NCBI RefSeq assembly: GCF_029201565.1
Contig: NZ_CP104002.1
Span: forward strand, 248,001-312,000
Direction: 5' to 3'
Length of the DNA stretch: 64,000 bases
Source: Devosia sp. SD17-2
GTDB taxonomy: Bacteria > Pseudomonadota > Alphaproteobacteria > Rhizobiales > Devosiaceae
Below the pieces are notes generated by a model. That model was given only the letters and a program-made list of their open reading frames with translations, was not told the DNA's origin and searched no databases. Shown piece after piece: positions 29,224 through 37,383 of the stretch (positions are counted from its first letter, which is position 1; each line of letters begins with the position of its first letter). A program made the translations under genes and the position numbers.

Positions 29224-29520
29224 ATGGCCGAGACGGAACTGAAGATCCTACGCGAAGAGGGCCCCACGCGGGGCCGCTACGTCATCCATCTGGCGCCCGG
29301 CGCCGAGGCGGAGATGACCTATCGCAAGGCGGGCGCTGGCCCGATGATCATCGATCACACCGGCGTCCCCACCGAGTATGAAGGTCGCGGCATCGCCCTG
29401 CGCCTCGTCAAGGCGGCCATCGCGGACGCCCAAGAGCAAAACTTCAAGATCAAGCCCGTCTGCCCCTACGTCGTCGCCCAATTCCGCCGCCACCCCGAGT
29501 GGGGCCTTTTGCTGGGCTAG
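29224..29520 (+). CDS. Small GNAT-like acetyltransferase (COG2388 type)
   Basis: This 98-residue protein has the compact GNAT-related fold: AEMTYRKAGAGPMIIDHTGVPTEYEGRGIALRLVKAAI, with the acetyl-CoA loop EGRGIALRL, then KIKPVCPYVVAQFRRHPEW. The conserved cysteine in CPYV is typical of the YjdJ-like group. The substrate is unknown. It begins 25 bases after the argC stop and may be in the same operon. Confidence 0.88.
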   Translation: MAETELKILREEGPTRGRYVIHLAPGAEAEMTYRKAGAGPMIIDHTGVPTEYEGRGIALRLVKAAIADAQEQNFKIKPVCPYVVAQFRRHPEWGLLLG

Positions 29521-29603
29521 ATTGAAAAATTGACGCTCACCGGCTCTGTTGAAATCGCTGACTGGGGAATTATCGCCAGCCGCGAGAGGACTTGGCTCCT
29601 GCT

Positions 29604-29654
29604 ATCGACCGAGGGTTTCACCGAAACCATCCCATTTTTACGACATCGGTCGAT
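29604..29654 (+). promoter_or_regulatory. Structured leader upstream of the acyltransferase gene
   Basis: ATCGACCGA (29604-29612) pairs perfectly with TCGGTCGAT (29646-29654). Inside it a second stem, GGTTTC (29614-29619) with GAAACC (29623-29628), can form. The structure ends 35 bases before the ATG at 29690. Confidence 0.4.
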
Positions 29655-29689
29655 TTGATCGCCCAATAAGAGTCCTGTCTAGAAACGCA

Positions 29690-30778
29690 ATGCCAATTCG
29701 ACAAAATGAAAAACTGCAGGCCTTGCAGGTCATGCGCGCTATTGCGGCTATCGGGGTTCTCCTTTGGCATGCCAGCATATTTATAGGCCCTTATGGTGAG
29801 GGCATTGGTACCGTCCTTTTTCACGCCCCATCCATTATTGGGGTGGATTTGTTCTTTGTCATTTGCGGGTTTGTTATCTACTTGTCGTCCACAAAAAGGA
29901 CGACGGCCGGTACTACCACAATCTCCCCCGCCGTGTTCCTGATAAAGCGCCTAGCGCGGATTCTTCCACTATATGTGACGTGTACGATAACGCTCTTTCT
30001 CATCGAGCAACATTCAGAGCGTCAGACGTGGGAGCTTCTGTTTCGTAGTCTTGCGTTCATCCCCGTTCATAACGCTGATCAGCCCAACATATTTTCTCCA
30101 ACCATGACCGTGGGCTGGTTGATCAACTACGAAGTCTATTTCTATTTCCTGTTTTCGGTCGCCCTGATGTTCGGCCAAAAATTCCGGAAGCCCCTCACAG
30201 CTTGGGCCGTGGTGATCTTCATAGCAGCCAGCTTGCTCGGTCAGGCACCAGCGATACTGCTTATCGTTACTCACCCGATCAATCTGCTGTTCCTGTCGGG
30301 CATCCTGCTCGGGGCCCTATATCGATCCGACGTCCGGTTTCCCGACAGAAAAATGGCCATTGCGGCAGTGGTTCTGGCGCCCGTTCCCATCCTGATCCAA
30401 TACATTGGAAAAATCGGCATAGAGCACGGTTTCGCTGGTGTAGGCGGATCCCTGGTTTTCATGCTTGCGCTGACGACCATCGCCGACAAGACGCTCAATA
30501 TGCGGTGCAACCGCGTTCTCACCTATCTCGGTGACATCTCCTATTCGATCTACCTGACCCATCCGATTGTCATGTGGGGCGTCATGTGGGCGAACGAGCG
30601 CTATGCCTGGGGCAACCCGATGAGCGGTTGGTTCTGTGTAGGCGTCACGCTTTTCGCGACCATCGCAGTTTCCGCCCTATCGTACCGCCTCATTGAAATG
30701 GGCATCAGCGTTCGTGCGAGGGAATGGGCTCTCGAAAAGCTCGCCGCGCGGAGCAGGCAAGCTTTGTCTGCGAGTTAG
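29690..30778 (+). CDS. Acyltransferase family 3 (OafA-like) membrane protein
   Basis: This 362-residue multi-pass protein belongs to the acyltransferase 3 family, which acetylates or acylates surface sugars such as O-antigen or exopolysaccharide. It begins KLQALQVMRAIAAIGVLLWHASIF, with the conserved catalytic-type histidine, and has VDLFFVICGFVIYLS and GDISYSIYLTHPIVMW. I start at the ATG at 29690; upstream residues in frame look random. The DNA is visibly richer in A and T than its neighbours, with codons such as TTA and ATA. With the tRNA next door, this suggests acquisition from elsewhere. Confidence 0.88.
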   Translation: MPIRQNEKLQALQVMRAIAAIGVLLWHASIFIGPYGEGIGTVLFHAPSIIGVDLFFVICGFVIYLSSTKRTTAGTTTISPAVFLIKRLARILPLYVTCTITLFLIEQHSERQTWELLFRSLAFIPVHNADQPNIFSPTMTVGWLINYEVYFYFLFSVALMFGQKFRKPLTAWAVVIFIAASLLGQAPAILLIVTHPINLLFLSGILLGALYRSDVRFPDRKMAIAAVVLAPVPILIQYIGKIGIEHGFAGVGGSLVFMLALTTIADKTLNMRCNRVLTYLGDISYSIYLTHPIVMWGVMWANERYAWGNPMSGWFCVGVTLFATIAVSALSYRLIEMGISVRAREWALEKLAARSRQALSAS

Positions 30779-30831
30779 AAGCGCCACTGCTCCTGACCCG
30801 CGGAAGTCTGTCGAGGTCTAATCGGAGTTGA

Positions 30832-30907
30832 TGGTGGAGCTGAGCGGGATCGAACCGCTGGCCTCGTCATTGCGAACGACGCGCTCTCCCAACTGAGCTA
30901 CAGCCCC
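30832..30907 (-). tRNA. tRNA-Ala (anticodon CGC)
   Basis: The minus strand folds into a complete 76-base cloverleaf with encoded CCA. The acceptor stem GGGGCTG/CAGCTCC contains the G3-U70 pair that identifies alanine tRNAs. The anticodon loop TTCGCAA gives CGC, reading GCG codons. The T-loop TTCGATC and D-arm are standard. Confidence 0.97.
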
Positions 30908-30979
30908 ACACCGGGGCAAAGTATGATGCTAGTTTGGCCTGCCTCGCAAGAGGATTGCAGAGCGCTCACCCGGCCTTGA

Positions 30980-31306
30980 TCAGCCGGCGGAGAGCCAGCC
31001 CAAGGCGAGGCCGAGCCAGGCGCCGCCGAGCTTGAAGAGCGCGTCGAGTCCGCGTCCGTGGCGGCTGGGCTGCAGCATCTGCGCCAGTTCCAGGCCCACC
31101 GCGCCAATGGCGAGCAACGCCGCCGCCCAGAGAATGTGGCGCGGATAGGCGAGGCCGAAGAGTGCTCCGGCGAGGAAATAGGCCGCCCCGCGCTCCATGT
31201 TGACGGGCAGATGGGTCTGCGGGCGCAAGCCGATGGGCGAGAGCGTGGCGAAGATGATGACCGCCAGGGCCAGCCAGGCTGCAATGCGGAGGACGCGACG
31301 GTTCAT
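30980..31306 (-). CDS. VanZ-like family membrane protein
   Basis: This 108-residue protein has three to four hydrophobic segments and the VanZ-like pattern: ATLSPIGLRP early, then ERGAAYFLAGALFGLAYP, and ELAQMLQPSRHGRGLDALFKLGGAWLGLALGW. VanZ itself confers teicoplanin resistance, but most chromosomal relatives have no known role. It lies five bases after the stop of an oxidoreductase gene in the same direction, so it may be the last gene of a three-gene unit. Confidence 0.85.
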   Translation of the reverse strand: MNRRVLRIAAWLALAVIIFATLSPIGLRPQTHLPVNMERGAAYFLAGALFGLAYPRHILWAAALLAIGAVGLELAQMLQPSRHGRGLDALFKLGGAWLGLALGWLSAG

Positions 31307-31311
31307 GCGTT

Positions 31312-32340
31312 TTACACCAGCCCGCGCTCAATAAGGGAGGCGGCTGTTGCCAGTAGTGCCTGGCGCGCCGGAACGAGGGGCCGACCGATCAGTGCTGTCG
31401 CTGCCGTCGAGTCGAGTTCCTTGGGGTGGCTCAGCTCGCCGATATTGTCGCGCACGTCGTGGTCGACAAGCGCATAGAGCCGCACGGCCCAATCGGGCAG
31501 GGAGAGGCGCGGCAGGCGGCGATCCGGATATTTTTCCCGCAGGATATTCGCCGTTTCGAGCAGCCAAAGCGTTTCCGCTCCCATGGGGAAGCGCTTGCCG
31601 CCCGCGTCCTGCGCTGTGATGGCAGCGACATGGGCCTCGGCGATGTCGCGGACGTCGACAATGGTCAGGGGAATGTTCGGGGCCGCCGGCACGGAGCCAT
31701 CCAGCAGGCGCTGGATGATCGTGACCGAGGTCCCCGGATCCTCGTCGAGCAGGGGCCCGAAGATGATGCTGGGGTTGATGACCACCAGATCGTCATGGCG
31801 TCCGGCGGCGTCCATGATCTCCCAGGCGCGCAACTCGGCCAGCGTCTTTGATTTCTGATAGGGGGTGACGGCGCGGCCCTCGAGGTTGGTCCAGTCATCC
31901 GGCCCGAAAGGTCTGGTGCGGCCCTTGTCGTGGCCATAGGCCATGGCAGCCATGGAGGAGGTGAGGATGATCCGTTCGACACCGGAACGCAGTGCCGCAT
32001 TCAGCGCCCGTTCGGTGCCCTCCACTGCCGGGCGGATCAGCTCCGAGGGGTCTTTCGGGGTCTGGATGAGGAAGGGGGATGCTGAATGGAGCAGTGTGGT
32101 GCAACCCACCATGGCCGCGTCCCAGCCAGTGTCGGAGAGCAGGTCGAGCGCCACGAATTCAAGCCCGGTGACATCGGCACCCGCCGCCGCCAGCGTCCGC
32201 CGAACCTTCTCGGCACGATCAAGCGAGCGCACGCTGCCGCGCACGGCAAATCCGGCTTTGAGTAGGGCGAGGGCGATGTGTCCGCCCAAAAACCCGGATA
32301 TTCCGGTCAGCAGCACGCGCTGGCTGGATCTGTCTGTCAT
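31312..32340 (-). CDS. NAD(P)-dependent epimerase/dehydratase (dihydroflavonol reductase-like)
   Basis: This 342-residue extended short-chain dehydrogenase has the Rossmann motif GISGFLGGH near the start, the segment ILTSSMAAMAYG with the catalytic serine, and the YQKSK active site. These are typical of the dihydroflavonol-4-reductase-like group, which reduces aldehydes or ketones with NADPH. The ATG at 32340 overlaps the stop of the upstream Gfo/Idh/MocA gene (TGATG), so the two are coupled. The substrate is unknown. Confidence 0.88.
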   Translation of the reverse strand: MTDRSSQRVLLTGISGFLGGHIALALLKAGFAVRGSVRSLDRAEKVRRTLAAAGADVTGLEFVALDLLSDTGWDAAMVGCTTLLHSASPFLIQTPKDPSELIRPAVEGTERALNAALRSGVERIILTSSMAAMAYGHDKGRTRPFGPDDWTNLEGRAVTPYQKSKTLAELRAWEIMDAAGRHDDLVVINPSIIFGPLLDEDPGTSVTIIQRLLDGSVPAAPNIPLTIVDVRDIAEAHVAAITAQDAGGKRFPMGAETLWLLETANILREKYPDRRLPRLSLPDWAVRLYALVDHDVRDNIGELSHPKELDSTAATALIGRPLVPARQALLATAASLIERGLV

Positions 32341-33365
32341 CAACTCGGTCTTTCTAATCGCGCCACGCGCGCCCAGGCGCCGGTCTTCTCGCTCTCGAAG
32401 ATGGCGTCCAGCACTTTCATCGAGGCAATCGCATCCTCAATGCCCCAGGGCAGGGTGGTGTTCCCCAGAACGGCCTGGGCAAAGGCCTCGGCCTGTTCGG
32501 TATATTGATCGCAGGCGGGCAGGATTTCGCGGCGTGCCAGAGATCCGTCAAAGGGGCCGCCCGCATCGATGGTGATCGCCGTCCGTTCGTCAGGCGGGGC
32601 ATTATAGGGGATGATCAGCTCGAGCTTGGCCTTGGTCCCTAATACCTGCACGCGCTGGTGGCCCACGGCCTGGGTCGAGCAGGTGAAATTCAATTGCCGT
32701 CCGCCGCCGAAATCCATCATCACGCTGGCCAGCCGGTCGGTGCCGAATTTTTCGTCGCGCTCGACCAGCGACACCACCCGCTCCGGTTCGCTCTCATAGA
32801 GGAAACGGCCGGTGGTTACGGGGTAGCAGCCGATATCCAGCAGGCCCCCGCCGCCGATGTCGGCCATATTGCGCACATTATTGGGGTCGGCGTTGAAATA
32901 GGAAAACACCGCATTGATGGCGCGGATTTCGCCCAGTTCGCCCGAGCGGATGATCTCGCGGGCCCGCAGCCACTGCGGATGAAACCGGATCATGAAGGCT
33001 TCGAGCACGATTTTGCCCGGCGCGCAGTCGCGCAGCCCTTCGGCCTCGGCGGCAGTGATGGCGATGGGCTTTTCGCACAGCACATGCTTGCCGGCCTTTG
33101 TGGCGGCGACAGTCAGCGGCACATGCAGGTGGTTGGGCAGGGGATTGTAGATGACGTCGATATCGGGATCGGCCAGCAGCGCCTCGTAGGAGCCGTGGGC
33201 GCGGGCAATGCCAAGAGTTTTGGCGGCCGCTTCGGCCTTGTCATAGTCGCGCGAGGCAATCGCCACGACTTCCGACCTTGGCGACTTCTGGATCGCCGGA
33301 ATGACCTTTTGCATCCCGATATTGGCCGTCGATAAAATGCCCCAGCGCACCTTCTTCTGCGTCAT
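32340..33365 (-). CDS. Gfo/Idh/MocA family oxidoreductase
   Basis: This 341-residue protein has an N-terminal NAD(P)-binding domain (WGILSTANIG, about residues 8-17) and the family's conserved CEKPIAITAAEAEGL (EKP motif, about residues 97-99). The C-terminal substrate domain follows. Relatives oxidise sugars or inositols or act as trans-dihydrodiol dehydrogenases. It is the first gene of a likely three-gene unit with the epimerase-like and VanZ-like genes. Confidence 0.9.
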   Translation of the reverse strand: MTQKKVRWGILSTANIGMQKVIPAIQKSPRSEVVAIASRDYDKAEAAAKTLGIARAHGSYEALLADPDIDVIYNPLPNHLHVPLTVAATKAGKHVLCEKPIAITAAEAEGLRDCAPGKIVLEAFMIRFHPQWLRAREIIRSGELGEIRAINAVFSYFNADPNNVRNMADIGGGGLLDIGCYPVTTGRFLYESEPERVVSLVERDEKFGTDRLASVMMDFGGGRQLNFTCSTQAVGHQRVQVLGTKAKLELIIPYNAPPDERTAITIDAGGPFDGSLARREILPACDQYTEQAEAFAQAVLGNTTLPWGIEDAIASMKVLDAIFESEKTGAWARVARLERPS

Positions 33366-33575
33366 GCCACTGCTCCCTCATCTGCCCATCGATTGGGCCC
33401 CCAGCGACCATGCTTTAAAGGCCGGCCGGGGTCAAAGCCAAGCTGGCTTCACGCAAGTGTCAGTCGGCACCATTAACCCCCGGCCCAATATGCCTCCTTC
33501 TTGCCGGTATCCTTGTGTTAACGTCGGCTTAACCGGCAGAGACCGGACCAGACGCGACGGGGGCGCTCCACACAC

Positions 33576-34919
33576 ATGCAGCTCAAGCCAAACGCCTATC
33601 GCCTCCAGGAAACGGTGCGCGGCGTCGAAACCATGTCGCGTTTTGCGCTGGCCGTGCTGGCGCTGGCTTCAGGCGTCTATACCTATCTCGGGGTGCGGGG
33701 CCTTCTCGATGGCTCGGCCAGCTTCGTCTTTTTCGCCGCCATCATCTATTCGGCTGCCGTCTCGGTCGCGATCTACGCCTTCTGGACTTATATGATGCGC
33801 TTCGTGCCGCTGGTGACGAGCGCCGCGCAGCGCCTCGCGCTCTTTGCCACCATGGCCATTGGCTGCGGCATGATCATCGCCATGAGCTCCTGGCTCAATG
33901 CGGCGGCGCTCGCAGGTTCGGCCGCGCTTGAGCAGCACATGGCCGTCACCCTGCAAGGCTATGCCGAAGATCTCGACAAGGCCCATGCCAATGCGCTGGC
34001 GAGCCAGAGCCTCCTCCCCGACGTGCAGCGGGCCGCCGAACGCTTTGCGGGCCTCGCGCAGGACGAGCGCGAGAGCGGGGCGCTGACCGGCACCCAGGGC
34101 TCGGGCAGCGTCGTGCAATTGCTCACCCAGATGAGCGCGCAGATGAACCAGCTGGGCACCACCATTTCCGGCTCTCGCAGTGAGGTTGCCAGCCTCTTTG
34201 CCCAGGGCTCGGAACGTCTCGCGGCCATGCGCGAGCTCGTTTCAACGCCCGGTACGATCGAGCCGCGCACTGACGGTTTCCAAGCCGAGGCGGTGCAGCT
34301 TTCCGCCATCATCGCCGCCCTGCAGCAGACCGATGTGGCTGCCTCGGTCAAACGCGCTTCGGCTGATCTGGCCGCCGGTTTCATTGCGCCAATTGCCGAT
34401 GGCCAGTCTGCCGACCTCGCCAATCGGCAGGATCGCGTCATGGAAACCGTCCGCGCCTCCGTCGCCGCTCAGTCGGCAGCGCTCACTGCGGCGGCCGATG
34501 AAATCCTCGCTACCCCGGCGGTCGAGCCGCGCCGCTATGTGCCGCTCTCCTCGGCCGAAGCGGTTATCCGCTACTGGAGCGATTTCATCCCGTCCTGGGC
34601 AGGCGCCATTTCCATTGACCTCCTGCCGGTCGTGCTCGTCCTCGTGCTGATGATCGTCCATGACGCCATGCGCCGCGAAACTGAGACATTGGACGCTGAC
34701 GACACTATCACTGCCGCCGAAATGCTGCGGGCGATGGCGCTCTACCGGCGCATGGAAACGGCAGGGATGGCTCCGGCCGAGCCGCTTCGACCGGCACCTG
34801 CCGAAAGCGCGCCCCAGCCGGAGGACCCGCTTCCTGCCGTTGCAACTAGCGAAGAAGCCATCGTCACCCCGATCGACAGCGCCCAGCGCAAGCGGGGCGA
34901 GGGGCAGCGCCCGGCATGA
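33576..34919 (+). CDS. Membrane protein with periplasmic coiled-coil-like domain, unknown function
   Basis: I do not recognise this 447-residue protein. It has three hydrophobic segments near the N-terminus (about residues 22-115), a long alanine/glutamine-rich region of about 220 residues that looks helical and coiled, another membrane segment near residues 345-362 (IDLLPVVLVLVLMIVHDAM) and a proline-rich cytoplasmic-type tail. The plan resembles sensor or scaffold proteins, but no signalling domain is visible. Its stop overlaps the start of the next gene by four bases (ATGA), so it is probably made together with the ClpP-like periplasmic protein. Confidence 0.8.
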   Translation: MQLKPNAYRLQETVRGVETMSRFALAVLALASGVYTYLGVRGLLDGSASFVFFAAIIYSAAVSVAIYAFWTYMMRFVPLVTSAAQRLALFATMAIGCGMIIAMSSWLNAAALAGSAALEQHMAVTLQGYAEDLDKAHANALASQSLLPDVQRAAERFAGLAQDERESGALTGTQGSGSVVQLLTQMSAQMNQLGTTISGSRSEVASLFAQGSERLAAMRELVSTPGTIEPRTDGFQAEAVQLSAIIAALQQTDVAASVKRASADLAAGFIAPIADGQSADLANRQDRVMETVRASVAAQSAALTAAADEILATPAVEPRRYVPLSSAEAVIRYWSDFIPSWAGAISIDLLPVVLVLVLMIVHDAMRRETETLDADDTITAAEMLRAMALYRRMETAGMAPAEPLRPAPAESAPQPEDPLPAVATSEEAIVTPIDSAQRKRGEGQRPA

Positions 34920-35728
34920 AGACAGAGGCCAATGCCCGCAGGGACAGCCAGACCTCCAGCGGGATTTTGGGGGCGCTGGCCGCCATCGAGGACGGCGCAA
35001 TCCTGCGCTTTGCCTTCTTTGCCCTCCTCGCCGGCACGGCCAGCGTGCTCTATGTCGACTACACCGAGCTGACCGCCGATGAGGGGCTTGCCGTCCAATA
35101 TGCGCCCCAGCCCATATTGCCACCGGCCCAGCCGACCGAGGGTGTCCGGGGCCGGCCCATGCCGACCATCACCACTGCACCCGATCTGCTCAACGCGCCG
35201 CTGACCATCACGCTGGCGCCGGGCGGAGAATTGCGCCTGACCGGCACGATCGATCCCGGGTCTGCATCACGATTTGCCGACGAGATTGCCGCTCGTGGCG
35301 AATATGTCCAGACTGTTGTTCTCGATTCGCCCGGAGGTTCTGTGATGGACGCGCTGGAGATCGGCGCCCTCATTCAAGACAAGGCACTCGCGACCAAAGT
35401 GGCCGCCGGGCACATGTGTGCCTCGTCCTGCCCCATCATCTTTGCCTCGGGTGCGGAGCGCCGCGCCAGTGCCGAGGCGGCAATCGGTGTTCATCAGGTC
35501 TATGCCGCCAGTCTTGGCAGCGATGCGGTTGATGCCCTGCGTATTGCCGGGGCAGCCATGTCGGACGCTCAGAAGATCACTGCGGAAATTACCCGCCATC
35601 TCAACCAGACCGGCGTCGATCCCGAGATGTGGCTCTATGCGCTCGAGACGCCGCCCGACCGGCTCTATTATTTTTCCGCCGCGGAAATGGAGCGTCTCAA
35701 ACTCGTCACCGAATTCGAGGAAAGTTGA
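34916..35728 (+). CDS. Membrane-anchored ClpP-like periplasmic serine protease homologue
   Basis: This 270-residue protein has one N-terminal membrane anchor (about residues 31-47) and then a ClpP/crotonase-fold domain of the COG3904 type. LDSPGGSVMDALEIG (137-150) forms the oxyanion region, CASSCPIIFASG (168-179) holds the candidate nucleophile S171, and H193 in GVHQVY fits the catalytic histidine. It should act outside the cytoplasm, unlike true ClpP. The start overlaps the upstream coiled-coil membrane gene, suggesting the two form one functional unit. A real protease activity is inference from the motifs. Confidence 0.82.
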   Translation: MKTEANARRDSQTSSGILGALAAIEDGAILRFAFFALLAGTASVLYVDYTELTADEGLAVQYAPQPILPPAQPTEGVRGRPMPTITTAPDLLNAPLTITLAPGGELRLTGTIDPGSASRFADEIAARGEYVQTVVLDSPGGSVMDALEIGALIQDKALATKVAAGHMCASSCPIIFASGAERRASAEAAIGVHQVYAASLGSDAVDALRIAGAAMSDAQKITAEITRHLNQTGVDPEMWLYALETPPDRLYYFSAAEMERLKLVTEFEES

Positions 35729-35815
35729 AAGTTAGGAGCGGGAACCGGGGTCTTAACCCACCCGTTTCGTTGAGAGTACAAAGTAAACTGCAGTGGAGGG
35801 GAGGCCACATCCATT

Positions 35816-36094
35816 ATGTCCCATACACACACCTTGACCCGTCACCGGGATATTCAAAGCTGGGTTATAGGCCGCAAGGGTAGCCCGGCGATTGCGCTGG
35901 TGCCCGACAGGTTCGGCACACGCCGCGCCCAGCTGCTGCTGCGCTTTGCCAAAAGCCACGGGATGACAGTTGATGACGGCATGAGCCCATGCTCATGGAC
36001 TGCCTGGCTGGCCGAGCTCGATCGCCAGCAGCTGGCGCTGCGCATCAATCCCGAAGGCGATTACGAACTGGTGTCGCGCTCGACACTGCACTAG
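35816..36094 (+). CDS. Small conserved-looking protein, unknown function
   Basis: This 92-residue protein has no membrane segment or signal peptide. It contains GRKGSPAIALVPDRFGTRRAQLLLRFAKSHGM and ends with a polar stretch. I do not recognise a family. Codon use fits the neighbouring genes, and GGAGGGGAGG lies about 18 bases upstream of the ATG, so it is probably real. It converges with the GGDEF gene, with only three bases between the stops. Confidence 0.6.
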   Translation: MSHTHTLTRHRDIQSWVIGRKGSPAIALVPDRFGTRRAQLLLRFAKSHGMTVDDGMSPCSWTAWLAELDRQQLALRINPEGDYELVSRSTLH

Positions 36095-36097
36095 CCC

Positions 36098-37303
36098 TCA
36101 GCTGGTGCCGAAGTCTTTTATGGTGCCGCTTTCGGCTGCGAGGGCCGAGGGCGGTATTTTTGCGACCACGACCCTGTTCCGCCCCTCGGACTTTGCTCTG
36201 TAGAGCGCCTGGTCCGCCCGGCGCATGAGTTCGGACAGGGTGTCGTCCGTATCCTGCATTGCGGCACCAAAGGACGCCGAGAGGTTGAGCCCCTTGAGCT
36301 CGGGGGCGACATTGACCGGAAAGGCGGTCCGGACCGCTTCGGCATAGAGCCGGCCGCAGGCAAGATTGGTCCCCGGCAGGAAAATGGCGAACTCCTCGCC
36401 GCCCGTGCGCCCAAGCACCGCTGTCTGTGGAGCCGCCTCGCGCAGGGTTTTTGCAAATGCCGCAATCACCATGTCGCCGGTGGCGTGACCATGGGTATCG
36501 TTGATCTGCTTGAAGTGGTCGAGATCGGCGACAATCATCATGGCCGGAACGCCCGAGCGCTGCGACAGGGCCATGGCCCGCTCACTATGGTCCTCAAAAC
36601 CCCGCCGATTATGCAGGCCCGACAGCGCGTCGGTCTCCGAGCGGGCGGTGATTTCCGCCATCACATCCCGCACCATGATCAGCAGGACTGCAATGCCGGT
36701 GCTGATGTGGAGGATCGCGCCGACCGACTGGGAAATGGCGGCATAGGTCGAGCTAAGATAGCCCTGCGGCGCGCCGCCCGATCCGATCATCTGGGCCAGG
36801 AACGGCTTGGCAATGAAATGGATGATGACAGTGACGAGAATACCCATCAGCGCGACGTCGAGAATGCGCCTCGCCGGCAGCTTGACCATCATGCCAAGCG
36901 CGACGAGCAGGATCAGCGCATAAGGCAGCTGGTAGAGCATTGCGCGCAGGAACGAGTCCCGCGGCATTTCCATGCTGAACAGATTGATCAGCATGGACAC
37001 TGCCACCAGCCCCGTCAGCACGCGCAACGGGGGCGAGAGGCGATAGTGCCGCGCCAGGCCGATGACGATAAAGGCGAGCGCGAACAGGAAGATCGAGAAC
37101 AGCGCGAAGGCGACCGGTCGGGCGTCCGCCTGGAACGGGAGCACGAACTCCAGCACCGAGGTGACGACGCCGCATCCATAGCCAAACGCGATCCAGCGGG
37201 CGCCCAATGCCAATCGATAATAAGCCGCCAGAACGCCGAAAGCTGTCGCAAAGAGGCCGGCCACAAACAAATTGATGGCAAGCACGAAAGCCGCGGCGCT
37301 CAT
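36098..37303 (-). CDS. Membrane-bound diguanylate cyclase (GGDEF)
   Basis: This 401-residue protein has about six hydrophobic segments in residues 1-212, forming an N-terminal membrane sensor, and a GGDEF domain from about 222. The start of that domain (SETDALSGLHNRRGFED) and the active site GGEEF at 301-305 are intact, so it should make cyclic di-GMP. The product-inhibition motif RxxD expected five residues earlier is absent (PQTA there), so feedback inhibition by that site is unlikely. No EAL domain is present. Confidence 0.92.
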   Translation of the reverse strand: MSAAAFVLAINLFVAGLFATAFGVLAAYYRLALGARWIAFGYGCGVVTSVLEFVLPFQADARPVAFALFSIFLFALAFIVIGLARHYRLSPPLRVLTGLVAVSMLINLFSMEMPRDSFLRAMLYQLPYALILLVALGMMVKLPARRILDVALMGILVTVIIHFIAKPFLAQMIGSGGAPQGYLSSTYAAISQSVGAILHISTGIAVLLIMVRDVMAEITARSETDALSGLHNRRGFEDHSERAMALSQRSGVPAMMIVADLDHFKQINDTHGHATGDMVIAAFAKTLREAAPQTAVLGRTGGEEFAIFLPGTNLACGRLYAEAVRTAFPVNVAPELKGLNLSASFGAAMQDTDDTLSELMRRADQALYRAKSEGRNRVVVAKIPPSALAAESGTIKDFGTS

Positions 37304-37383
37304 GGGAAGACTACTCAGAAATGGCGATGCGGCAATCTAGTCCCGGTGGCTGTAACGAACGGTAAACGCCCGTAGGCAAAGGC

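Noticed and set aside
29430..29690. Search for a duplicated tRNA end (attachment site) left of the acyltransferase gene
   Set aside because: No copy of the tRNA-Ala 3' sequence was seen, so no integrated element could be bounded.
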